Shown in pieces: positions 25,876 through 36,482 of a stretch of DNA of 64,000 bases; the stretch's first letter is position 1; each line of letters begins with the position of its first letter. The stretch comes from Brachionus manjavacas. Its lineage: Eukaryota; Rotifera; Eurotatoria; Ploima; Brachionidae. A program made the translations under genes and the position numbers. The notes under the pieces were generated by a model that was given only the letters and a program-made list of their open reading frames with translations, was not told the origin of the DNA and ran no database searches. The DNA lies in NCBI GenBank assembly GCA_019054805.1, contig JAHQIY010000007.1, positions 377,501-441,500 on the forward strand. Direction: 5' to 3'.

Positions 25876-26106
25876 CTTTATTATCATTATTTTTATTAAA
25901 TGATATATTGATTTTGCATTTTTTTTGGTCAATCAAATCAGTGATTAAAATTGTGACGAAAATGTTTTTGGTCCTCGTGACATGATATGCCAAATGAGTT
26001 ATCAAAAGATGAAATTTAGATAAAAGAGATATCAGAGTATCTACATTATTTTAAAAACAAATAAAAAAATATTTAATTTATATATTCGTATATTCAAAAA
26101 AATAAT

Positions 26107-28019
26107 TTAAAGTGAAGCAATACTCTCAAAATGGGAAATAGACATCTCTGATGTTAAAATAGCATTTCTAACTTGGTCACTGACATCAAGCATGTTTTCG
26201 AAATATATCCATTCCGACTCGCAATCAGTTATCTAATTTAAATTAAACAAAATATTCAATAAATTAATTATTTGTATAAATTTGAATATCTACTTGTAAG
26301 TACAAATTTTTTTTCATCTCATCTATTTCGGTCTCGGATGCAAAAGAATTTGGCTTCCCGAAAAGTTCTAGAAGCATTTTTTCACATTTCTGGAACTTTT
26401 CCAAAGACTTATTTCCAAATTTTTCTGCCTCTATGAAAAAATAGCGAATTTTTTTGATCGGTTTTAATAAATTATCGTCAATTTTTTCAATTATAGAATC
26501 TTTTTTGGTTATTAGTTTCAGCAATTCTAAATTTCCAAGATTTTTGAAGCAATCAACTTGAAAACTTGTAACACCGTGTAAATCTAAAGCTTTTAATTGC
26601 TTGAAACTTTCATTAAAAACTGGAACATTTTCAATTTCAATTTTTAAAAATTTTAAATTAGTCAAATGAATAGACTCTAGTTCTTCGGCAACTTGTTTCA
26701 TTCTCAAAACATTCAAAGCCTCAAGCTTTTCCAGTCTATTAATAAAATCTAATCTATGAAATAAATTATTTGACAAGTTAAGATATTTTAAATTTTTAAG
26801 CTTATCAAAAACCAAAGAATCTAAATGCTCAATAGTATTGCTGGCTAAATCAAGTACTTCGAGGCTTGAAAGAGAATTAAAAGCCTTGTTGTCTATTCTT
26901 AAACTTGACTTGTTATGATTTAGATTTAAGATTTTCAAACTAAAGAGTCCATCAAAAGAGTTTTCGCTAAGGAATTTGATTCGGTTCTCAACCATTTCCA
27001 GAGCTTTCAAATTTACCAAGCCAGCGAATGTTTTGTCTTCTATTGATTCAATTTTATTTTGGTTGAGAATCAAATATTCCAAATGATCTAGGCCAGTGAA
27101 ATTTTCAGCTTCAATGTCAGTAATTTCATTTGAAGAAAGAAACAACCATTTAAGCTGAATTAATCCGTGGAATGCACCTTTTTCAATTTTGTTTATTTTA
27201 CTCTCAGTTATAGATAAGAATTCCAAATTAGATAATATTGAAAAATTCTTTGATTTAATCAAATTCAAATGGTCACATTTGATTACAAGCTTTTTCAAGT
27301 TTTTTAAATTGGCGAACATATCTACATGAATTCTTTGAAAATTTTCGCTTTGATACAATAAATTAAATTCCTCAAGTTTTTTACAATCGATTAATCTGGC
27401 TATTTCACAAAAATCTTTTTCATTAAATTTCGATTTTTTTCCATCAATTGTCAATTTTTTCAAGTGATTTTCACCAATATTAGTCAAGTCAATTATTGGA
27501 TCATTAATGGTTGATTTTAATTCTATTAGTTTTTGTAATATAGTAGTCTCTATTGCTTCCTTTCAGAATATACTTTATTAGTATTATATAAAATTTTAGA
27601 TTACTTTGAATGTCTTAAAGTCCATATCATCTGCAGAAATATTATCCTTGAAAATTTTGCTTCAGAAAAAATTTTTATTCTATTTTATTTTCATTTTATT
27701 TTTACCTTAGGTTACTCAGAGCAAACGAATCAATATGATCTAATAAAATTACCAATTTGCCAATTTTGTTTTTAAAATATATGTCATTTTTTTTTTCCTC
27801 AAATTTTTGATTGGGAATGAATAAAACCGTTTTCGAAAAATTTTTGTTTATATCCGGAATTTGAATCTCATTTATGCTTGAGATAAGTAAATTTTTTAAA
27901 CTGCTGATTGCTTCGTGCTCAGAATTTTGAGTTGTTGAAATCATTTTGTTTGCTTGAGCTTTTACTTGTTTGACTAAATCAGAAAAGTAGTCGTTGGTCA
28001 AAATACTTGCCGGTTCCAT
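26107..28019 (-). CDS. Leucine-rich-repeat protein, cytosolic type
   Basis: Role unknown; probably a protein-binding scaffold. Exons on the minus strand: 28019-27706, 27659-27605, 27559-26294, 26232-26107; 586 residues. The frame runs on past 26294 to a stop at 26264, but splicing CAA|GTAGAT to the TTAG acceptor at 26232 gives an open 41-residue tail, so I prefer the spliced form. About 170 N-terminal helical residues precede 24-residue LRRs of the L-x-x-L-x-L-x-x-N-x-I pattern (about residues 180-400). They start with LKKLVIKCDHLNLI and include LKWLFLSSNEITDIE. The repeats decay towards the C-terminus. There is no signal peptide or membrane segment although the repeats look like the extracellular type. 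The 59848-61640 gene has the same layout. Confidence 0.8.
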
Positions 28020-28399
28020 TTTGTGTAGATTTATAATTCTATTTCTAAAAAATTATTATTTTAAAAAATATTTCTAATTTTATCGAAATAGTAGCTATTT
28101 AAAGTATTTTTTTGTGTTTAAAATTAGAAAAATTCTTGTAAATTTTGAATCTTTAAATTTAAAAAAATTTAAGATAAATATTATTTTACTCTATTTAATG
28201 TAAAAAATTCAAATAAATTTTAAATAAATTTCAAATATGATTCAAATTTTATGGCAAAGTTTGTATCCCTTTAAATCCAATTAAGGAAATATACAAATAT
28301 CATTCTTGCATAAAAAATCATATTTACAAAACTTAATCAGAAATCTAAGATTGGGAATGGAACTTTTCCAAAGACTTACTTCAGAAAAAATTTTTGTCT

Positions 28400-28835
28400 T
28401 GAATATTTATTTACTATTATTATTGACGACTGTGAGAGTAAGCGAGCTCTACTGTCCGCGCTCCTTGAGAAGAGCATTCCTGTCACTGGTGATATGCTGC
28501 CACCCTTTCCAGTTCCAAACCAGCTGCTCCAGCTTGCGGAGATCTTTGGTGTCGTTAACTTGGGTGCTAGAGATGCGATGGTGACTTTCTTGCTTTCTCT
28601 TTGATGAATTTGAGATCGTAACTGATGACTATTGGCAAGGTTACACTTGGTCTGCCTTGCTTTTGGCTTTCTTTTCCGGGATTAGCCGGGTTTATGGACA
28701 ATTGGTTTGGAGGCCGTTATCTTGTACGAGTTATCGTTGCTGATTTTGTTAGGATATTCGATGCCGACTACCCGCCTGAATTTTGTCCGATGGAAGGCGT
28801 CAATTGCTTTCTGTCTTTGTGAGAGCCAATGTATC
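28400..28835 (-). pseudogene. LINE ORF2 C-terminal relic, frameshifted
   Basis: On the minus strand, broken frames read QRQKAIDAFHRTKFRRVVGI and EYPNKISND, matching the post-RT region of non-LTR retrotransposons (A-F-H-R-R...R-R-I-L-G-I...I-S-N-E-x-L-Y). Further frames continue to about 28400 with stops. The relic is GC-richer than its flanks. Confidence 0.55.
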
Positions 28836-29015
28836 CATATTAAATGTCAATACAGATTTATGCATGCATTCTACGCTCGGTGACTCGAGTTCCTCGCCAT
28901 GAGGTCGAAGCATAAATTAGAACAGATGATTAAATTACTTTTAATCTCAATAAATCAAAAAAAAAAATTTGTGAACATTTAAATAAATATTTTAATAATT
29001 GTGCTATCATTACCA

Positions 29016-29267
29016 CCTGTTGAAAATGATGATGATAGGAGCGAGAAAGTAAAGACCTTCGTTGGGTCAAACAGGATGGACTTTTGCGACCAAATTTGTT
29101 TTCAATACATGTTGAACACTTAGTCCCACAAATTAAGCATTGCATAAAGAATTTAAAGTCGAGTAGATGCGAGCGGACATCAATCTTTGCCATTATTATG
29201 ACTAGCGACACCGAAGCTGGAATAATAATCAAAAGATAATCGATAAGATAGAAACATTTGGTCGACT
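29016..29267 (-). other. Orphan exon-like open frame with a membrane segment and Cys cluster
   Basis: A minus-strand frame starts after a TTCAAG acceptor (29268) and runs to a possible donor after CAACAG near 29016. It reads STKCFYLIDYLLIIIPASVS, then CLICGTKCSTC and NKFGRKSPSCL. One hydrophobic stretch and four close cysteines are visible. The spacing faintly recalls part of a lipid phosphatase (PAP2), but the catalytic residues are not seen. No partner exons were found, so it may be a gene relic. Confidence 0.25.
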
Positions 29268-30036
29268 TGAATAATCAAGTTTAATCCGGAAAAATCTGTA
29301 ATCATTGTCTCTAACTAAAACTCAAAATCAAGGCACTATTTAAGAGGAAAAAGGCGCTAATATCTTTTTTATTAAATAATATCTTTTTATTAAAGAAAAT
29401 TATTAAAGTTTTTCTGAATTGAAAAGATCGAATTGAAACGAACTTCACAACCCCGTTATACAAGACTAAATCTAATTAATTTACAAGAACAATTTAACTC
29501 ATATTTTCCTAAACAGTTACATTTTAAAATCAAGTCAAATAACTTTTTTTAAGAGATAGTTATTTTTACATTCAGTATATTTTTAAGAGATTTTTTGAAC
29601 AGTACTCAACGTATAAAATAAATTTCGGTCTTTGAGTTGTAATAAAATATAGAGAAGCAATAAATTTTTAAAAAAGTCTGTAAGTGGATATCAGACAGTC
29701 TATTGACACATAATATTACTATAAAAAAAATTTATTGACACACAATGATTTTAAAGTTAAAATTTACAATTTGCGGAAAAAATTTGTTTATTAGCAGATT
29801 TGGTCAAAAGTCTAAGTCAGATTTGACTTAAATAGATTTTTGTTTCCATAAAAATAATTTAAAATAACAATAATTTAATATTAAAGATTCTATTAAAATT
29901 TTTCTGTTCTTTTAGAAATTTTTAAAGGAATAATTATTTCGGTTATTAATTTTATTTATGATTTTTACAGATATTAAATTTCAAATATGGATAACAAAAA
30001 ATTTAAAATTTTAATGAAAAAAAACTTAACATTTTT

Positions 30037-31100
30037 TTAAAATTTTCTTATAAATTGACCATTTGCTGAGCCACAGAGAGATCTAGCGCTATTTCTTGAT
30101 TTATTTAATAAAAATTGATTTTTTAGATTAGTATCAATTTGATTATAATAAGAATCTACCAAACTAGCTGATGATTCAAGAAAGTTTTGGGCATTTATCT
30201 TATTCTGAAAATTTTCACTTTTGTCCATTTGGTTAAGAAGATTTCTCTGTTGATTGTAAAACTCATGCCGTGGCATTTGATGATTAAATTTTATTGTTGA
30301 AAAATTGAAGCTGTTGGTATCAACCATACAAGGCATTCTTCTAAATTTTACATTTAAATAATTTGCGTCATTTTTGTCTAAACTAAAATTTGACAGAGGC
30401 TTCACGATTTCATTATTGAGCTTTGAATTTTGGGAATTCTGAGGATATATATTACCGTTTTTTCCAGAAAAGGAATCATTAATGCTTTTTTCAGATAATT
30501 TTTCATTAAATCCATAACAATCTTGGAATGATGATTGGGCTGAATTATCTGGTTGTTTTGTTTGATCTAGTGAGCTATCGTTTAGTTCAATTAATTGTAT
30601 GTTTTCGCAGACATTTTCATTGATTTTTTTATTTTGTTGAAAATCATTATTTTGTCTTGAATCGCTTGAATGTGACTGTATTTCCTAAAAAAAATCCTCA
30701 ATTAACTTAAAATTTCCTTTTTTTTTGCTAAAATTTTGTAACTTTAAATTCTTGGTCGAGTGATTGCCCAAGTGCGTCGTTTTCTTCATCTTCTAGTCGA
30801 AACTGATCCAGTAAATTTTCTGGTACGTCATCTAAAGTATACTTAAAATATTTTAATAAAGTCTGAAAGGAAAATATCATTTGATTTGTTTACTCCAAAA
30901 TTTTCAACCAAATAAGAATTTTTGCAGCCCTCATAAATTTTCTTAAATCCAACAGCTGCAATTTTTCTCATTTCTTCCATCGTTGGAATTTCTATAATGG
31001 CTTTTACGTCCTCAGGATCAATTGGTCGAATAACGTATTCTGGTAAATCATACATGTCCGATTCTTCTTCGCTAAAATAAGAGTTATCATTTTGATTCAT
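30037..31100 (-). CDS. Unrecognised 324-residue protein
   Basis: I do not recognise the family. Exons on the minus strand: 31100-30894, 30862-30743, 30684-30037. The first intron would be only 31 nt (GTAAAC...TTTCAG); without it the frame stops at 30843. Splicing keeps an open frame, and the junction reads VENFG|TLLKYF. The first 110 residues look folded and partly acidic (EEESDMYDLPEYVIRPIDPE, IPTMEEMRKIAAVGFKKIYE, DDVPENLLDQFRLEDEEND). The last 215 are low-complexity, rich in Asn, Gln and Ser, with no membrane segment. This suggests a regulatory or adaptor protein with a disordered tail, but that is inference. It lies between LINE relics yet its own frame is intact. Confidence 0.6.
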
Positions 31101-31539
31101 CTTACACTAAATTATTTCTTTAATTTTTTAAAAAATATATTTAAAAGAGTTTTTTCTTGCAAAAAGGTTCTTTTAATGCAATTTATGATTTGAATAGAAA
31201 AAAACAAAATTATTATGCTAAAATTTAAGATTCAACTACAAAATTTAAATGCTTTATATTAGTTTTATTTAAAAAAAAGGAGTGATTAATTTGATTTGAT
31301 TTAAAAAAAAAAATTCTAAAAAAAAATTCTAAAATCTGGATTTTTAATCTAATAATATTAAAATATGAATTGTCATTTTTCCTTTCTTTAAGCCTCAAAT
31401 TTGAAAAAAAATCAAAGACAAATTTTTGATTGCGTTAATTTTTTTCACTTAATATTGTTGAAAAATAATAAATAAAGTAAAAATAAAATTAAATAAAAAA
31501 AAGAAAGTTTAACATGAAAATTAGTATTGGAATTATTTT

Positions 31540-31850
31540 AAATTGTGACTGGAAGTGTACCACAAGGCCACTCTCTTTTGTAATTTTTATTAATGATTTG
31601 CCCGACAGACTAAAAAACAAATGTCTCCCTCATGCAGGATATTCTGTGTTATCGATCGATTCTTTCAGTGTGAATTATATTATATTAAGTTACTTCAAGA
31701 TGATATTGATTTATTAATTAGCTTGTGTAATGAGTGGTCTATAGATCTAAATTTTGATAAATGCGAGATTATGAGTTTTAGTCGAAATCAAGGGCTTCAA
31801 AATGATTACATAATGACTGATCTTGCGAATGGTAAGCTTTTGTTATCTCA
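31540..31850 (+). pseudogene. LINE reverse-transcriptase fragment (palm region), frameshifted
   Basis: Broken frames read a degraded S-V-P-Q-G block, then FVIFINDLPDRLKNKCL and, in the next frame, DIDLLISLCNEWSIDLNFDK followed by CEIMSF. This matches the jockey/CR1 RT motif order (GVPQGS, F-I-N-D-L-P, then W-x-x-x-x-N-x-x-K-C). The catalytic YADD is destroyed. Clearly dead. Confidence 0.7.
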
Positions 31851-31929
31851 AGGTCCGGATTCAACAATACTTAGGAATCTGAATCAAAAACGATCTGAAA
31901 TGGCATTCGAAAGTGTATCAATAATTATT

Positions 31930-32640
31930 ATTCATTTTGTGCTCTCTTTTAACGGTTGGCCAAAAATGGTTGATGATATTTTACTTCTTACTCACAATTT
32001 GAATGAACTTCAAATAGCATTAAGTATTTGTGAAAAATATTGGATTTAGCATGAAATATAATCAACCCTGAAAAAACTCAGTACATTGTCGTTGGTGAAA
32101 AATTAAAAGGTACAGAAGCTAAACCACGAATGTATAATTAAGAGATAAAAAATGTAGAAAAACTTAGACATCTTGGAGAAATACTGAACAAAAATAACAA
32201 TAACAAGGATCAAGTAAAATCAAGAATAAAAACAGCATTCAAATCATTCTTTACTCTAAAGAATTTACAAAAAGACAATAATTTTCTAGAAATTAGAATT
32301 AAAATACACCTCTATAAAATTTTTATAAGTCAGACACTTACCTATGGACTAGAAAATTTTGTTCTTAGCAGAGAACAACTTCAGAAAATACAAACGACAG
32401 AGGCTACAAAAAAAAGGCTGGTAAAAAAAGTCCCATCAAAAAAGAAGAATTTAGCAACAAATCAATAACTAAGGAAATGCTTGAACGTTTAGAAGAAGAT
32501 AAAATTGAAGTTCAAAAAATACTGCAATTTGTAGAATTAAAAAAAAAGGACTTAATGAAGAAAGAAACAAATGGTAAAAGCGACTCAATAGAGGAATGCT
32601 TAAGAAAGTGGGAATTGACACCTACAAAAAAATACTTATT
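31930..32640 (+). pseudogene. Second LINE RT fragment, different clade
   Basis: After VDDILLLTHNLNELQIAL the frame shifts to INPEKTQYIVVGEKLKG, then VEKLRHLGEIL, LYKIFISQTLTYGLENF. This is a thumb and post-RT region (N-x-x-K-T-x-x-x-V, L-x-x-L-G, L-x-Y-G-x-E), of a type distinct from the preceding fragment. Stops interrupt it. Confidence 0.6.
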
Positions 32641-32812
32641 GAACTAAATTATTTTCTTTGAATTTCAACTAAACTTGCGGTCATTTCACTGTGGACAGAG
32701 TTCAAAATCTGTGTTAATCCATATTCCGAATTATTTTCATTTAAAGATTTTAATTTATCAATAAGTTTCAGTATCAATAATCTTTTATCGAGGCAGGTTT
32801 GGTACTCAATTT

Positions 32813-33240
32813 TTATATTAACATTATTCCATTGTACTTATGGCAGTTTCTTTTTAGAACGATTTTTTTCAAGACCAAAATCACTTTTAATAAATTTCTA
32901 CATAATCTCAACTTTGTTGAAATCGCTAAATGATCACTAAGATTAAGTTTACATGGCTCAATAATTTTAACATCTTCTATATTTAGTTTATTGATTTTTT
33001 TTGCAAAGACTTGATCAATCCAGGATCTATTTTTTGCATTAAAATAGGTATAATCTACATTTTGTTTAAACTTTAACTCCAAAGCCTCTAGATTTTTATA
33101 AATAATTAATTCAGTAATTTGCCTAACAAATTGTTTGCTTCGAAGTCGGTCTGAGTTATAATCTTCAATTATCAATAGCTCTTTATTCTTGTTATTTAAC
33201 TTAATAATAAGGTAAAACTTAGGAAAAAAAGTGATATGAT
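32813..33240 (-). pseudogene. LINE AP-endonuclease fragment
   Basis: The minus-strand frame carries EDYNSDRLR (G-D-F-N-x-D equivalent), DYTYFNAKNRSWIDQVF and NLSDHLAIS (S-D-H equivalent), the motif order of an apurinic-endonuclease-like domain of non-LTR retrotransposons. It is opposite in strand to the RT pieces, so it is a separate insertion or an inverted piece. Confidence 0.65.
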
Positions 33241-34386
33241 TGAATATAAAAATTTAATTTCATTAAAAAGCTAAACTAAATAATAAAAACAAGAACGACT
33301 GACGTTTTTTTAACAAGACATTCTTTTTTTAAATCGTCAATTTCAAATCATTAAAAACATATATTTTTTTATTTCAAAATTAATTAAGAAAAAAGGTTTC
33401 GAGTTAACATTCGAAATGAGCGCATAGAAGCTCCTTCTGTCCAGTAAAAATATAAAAAATAAACCAAAATAGTTTAAGTTACATAATGAAAAATAAACAG
33501 GAAATTCAGTCAAATAAATATCTTTTTTTATTTTTACCAACTACATGTGTCTTTGAAAATGCTCGCGCTTTTAATACCTACGAAACATTTTTATTATATG
33601 ACTAAATAACTTGGATTTAACGAAAGAGTTGGAGAGAAAACGAAACAGGTTATATACCACAAATTATCAAAAATAAAAAAACAGTGCTCGAAAAACCCAG
33701 TATCAGATATTTATCTACGGGAAAACTAAAACGTGAAAATAACAAGCATTTACGTGAAGAATGTTAATCAACTAAATTTAAAAAATCAAAATACCAGAAT
33801 ACTAATATGAATCAAGTGAGGTAAATAACATATTAATTAAATTTAAAATAAATTTTAAAAAATTTTAAAAAAAAAATATCCCAAAGATCAGAAACTTCAG
33901 ATAATTGATGATTTTTAGTCACAAATTTAAGCTTTTTAAGTTAATTTAATGTTAATTTTAAAAAAATAAATTCCTATTATGACTATCTTTGAAAATATTA
34001 ATTTTTTGTTGGTGAATTTTCATAAGATATTAATTTATATATGTAATGTCTAAAAGTAAAGTTTAACTATCACTCTATTTTTTTTAATTTGAAAATTTTT
34101 TTTTAATTCTTTTATTGAAAACCCTATACCGCAATATTAATATTTTCAATTGAAAACTAATTTTTTGCATCATTTCAAGATTGAAGCCAAAAGTATTTTT
34201 TTTAATACCATTTAAAAAAAATAGGTTCGGTAGGTTCAGAGCAAATTTTTAATTTAGCTTTTTTAAATTAAAAATTAGAAGAAAGAATTAAAAAATCTGA
34301 AAATTTTATCAACATTTTTTAAGACAAATTTAAAACGATGCAAATTTTACTTATTTAACTTGAATTATAAAAATTTAAATTATTTT

Positions 34387-35180
34387 TCAGAAACGATTCA
34401 TATACTCCGTCTCACTTAATTCACGCATAAAAATCTTATAAAAACAAAAAAATTTATTTTAAATTTTTTCAGTAAATCTAAAACTTAAATCTAAATGATT
34501 ATAGATTAAATACACAAAACACACAAATATCGGATTTGATGACGAAAAATGATAATAAATGAAATATTTTCAATGAGGTAACGTCTAAATTTAATTTAAT
34601 AGTTAAAATCAGGTATTATATCAATTATCTAAAAAACTAAAAAATTATTACCAAGTTTGTAATGATTTAATTCAAATTTTCAAGACTTTTTTGAATAAAA
34701 ATAATAAAAAGAGAGCACTAAAAAATATAGAACTTAAAAAAAAGAAGCTCAGAAATAATTAATTGATTAATAATTGATTGATCACTAGATCAATCGAATC
34801 TATAATCCGAACGACTATGGTAATAAGTATTATACACAAACAAACTGTATGTTTTTTTTACTTTTAAATTTTTAAAAAATTAAATTTTTTTCTGATTTCA
34901 GACTGTCGAATTGATTTTTGAAATGTAAAAATATTTAAATTTTTATTATTTCGAAAAAATAAATAACAAAAATGACCCCTGACAATGCTAACCACCACAC
35001 TCACAATTTATTTTGTTTCAAAATAAAGATTAAATAAACCTCAAAAGAATGACTTACAAAAAAAATTGGCTTTTAATTAAAAAATTTATGATACATTATG
35101 AAATTATAAAATTTGGGAAAATTTATCGAAAAATTTTAATATACTCCGTCTCAATTCAGGCATAAAATCATAAAAATTGT
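34387..35180 (+). repeat. Two direct copies of an ATACTCCGTCTCA repeat
   Basis: About 40 nt around CATATACTCCGTCTCACTTA (near 34397) recurs near 35139 as AATATACTCCGTCTCAATTC, each followed by GCATAAAA. The copies are 740 nt apart and may be ends of small transposons. Confidence 0.4.
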
Positions 35181-35419
35181 TTAATATGAACTGCAAATAC
35201 ATTAGCAATTCATCAGGTTTCAATATGATGCCAAAATTTTAAATTTAAATATTTCTCATCAAAAATAAGTTTTCAAAATTAATTAAAATTTTTTGAAACT
35301 TATTAATAAAATTTTTAAATTTTTAATTTTCAAGGAAAAAGGAACAGGGCCGACATGACCAAACACTTTGGCCGACTCGGCCGGCCGGCTGAAAGGCGGT
35401 ACAATTTTATTAGAACCGC

Positions 35420-35570
35420 TCTATATGTGTAGTTTTTTATCTTTTTTTTTTACGTCTTATTACATGCTGAATTAATAAAAATATTCAATTTTGAAAAATT
35501 TTGCATTTTGCTTTTTTGTTTTCAATTGCTGCAATTCACAGGTATTGGTAACCTGTTGCTTTTTTAATCG
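35420..35570 (+). repeat. Dispersed repeat, copy 2
   Basis: Inverted match to 21985-22155, sharing CGTCTTATTACATGCT, ATTTTGCATTTTGCTTTTT and ACAGGTATTGGTAACCTGTT. It sits directly downstream of the GC-rich patch at 35345-35400 and upstream of SPATA24. Confidence 0.6.
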
Positions 35571-35656
35571 CTTTTTAAAATTAATTTTATGAAATTCAAA
35601 TTTTTTAATTTATTTTTAAATCTATTTAATTAATAGAAAAATTTTCGTTGATTAGA

Positions 35657-36482
35657 ATGAACGGAAATATGGTGACCAATTTTGCTGAATTGAAAGTAAC
35701 AGTTCCTGGCCAAACTAACAATGATAGTCTTATTCAAAGAACTAATAAATCCAAGTCCCTTAATTTTGAAGATTTATTAAAAATAATTCAGACCCAACAA
35801 ACTACAATAAACAAATTGACAAAAGAAGTAGCTTTTTTTTCTATTTTTTAAATTTCTAAACTAATTGATTTAATTGTTTTTATAATAATTAATTTTTAGA
35901 TTAAAAAAAATACTCAAACTATTTCCAAAGAAGAATATGAAAAAATTCTAAATGAGTTAGAGGTCGGTAAATTTTTAATAGAAAATTTTGAATAAAATAA
36001 AAAATTGGATAACTTATTAAATTTTTGATGTTTTTTGTAGACCGAAAAATACAATCATGCCAAAACAAAGTTAGAACTGATACAATCTAAAGATGTAATT
36101 AATAGCAAAATTCAAGAAATAGAGCTGTTTAAAAATGAATTAGAAAAAGAAAGATGTGCTTATGCAAGTGTGTAAGTGGAAGATTAATTCTTTACAAAAA
36201 AATTCTAATTCTAATTGAAAAAGATATCAATTTTTAAAAAATAAATTGATCAACGAAAGTTCGAAAGGAATTGATTTGATTTCAAAAATAGCTGAAGCCG
36301 AAATTAAATACAATGACGTGATTGAGGGTCTTAATCAAAAAGAGTCAAGGTACTTTCAAATAGAAAATGATTATGAGCATAGAATAGAGGAGCTTAACTT
36401 AAAAGCTGAACAAGAAAAATACATTAGCAGTTTAATACAAGAAAAGCCGAACAGAAATGTAAAATCAAAGAAAAAAGTCTGA
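35657..36482 (+). CDS. SPATA24: SPATA24-like coiled-coil protein
   Basis: Vertebrate SPATA24 (TIPT) is a testis-enriched coiled-coil protein reported to bind a TBP-like factor. Exons: 35657-35827, 35900-35962, 36041-36171, 36224-36482; 207 residues against about 205 in human. Conserved stretches are FEDLLKIIQTQQTTINKL, ISKEEYEKILNELE, the junction T-E-K-Y-N-H-A-K-T-K, EIELFKNELEKER, LKNKLINESSKGIDLI and the C-terminal QEKYISSLIQEK followed by a basic tail. Almost the whole protein is predicted coiled coil. The second donor is a weak GTCGGT, chosen because only it keeps the conserved junction. The first ATG in frame is 35657. Identification is from remembered family sequence. Confidence 0.75.

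Larger units (their letters stand above)
24112..26106. other. Intergenic region with LINE 3'-end relics
   Basis: 2 kb between minus-strand genes. It holds the inverted match to the SLC4-intron MITE core (25530-25605), a LINE terminal fragment (25690-25875) and a 22-nt word TTTGGTATTTTAGCCCTTGTA near 24219 repeated at 25836. The minus-strand 75-residue frame at 25221-25448 shows no recognisable motif. Confidence 0.55.
28020..30036. other. Intergenic region with LINE and MITE relics
   Basis: 2 kb. It includes a minus-strand LINE fragment (28400-28835), an orphan exon-like frame (29016-29267, minus) and a partial TTGGTCAAAAGTC-family copy at about 29797-29850. The rest is AT-rich. Confidence 0.55.
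31101..35656. other. Long gene-poor region with LINE fragments
   Basis: 4.5 kb. LINE relics occupy 31540-33240. Beyond them are two direct copies of an ATACTCCGTCTCA motif (34387-34440 and 35136-35180), a GC-rich patch (35345-35400) and a dispersed repeat copy (35420-35570). No intact gene seen. Confidence 0.6.
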
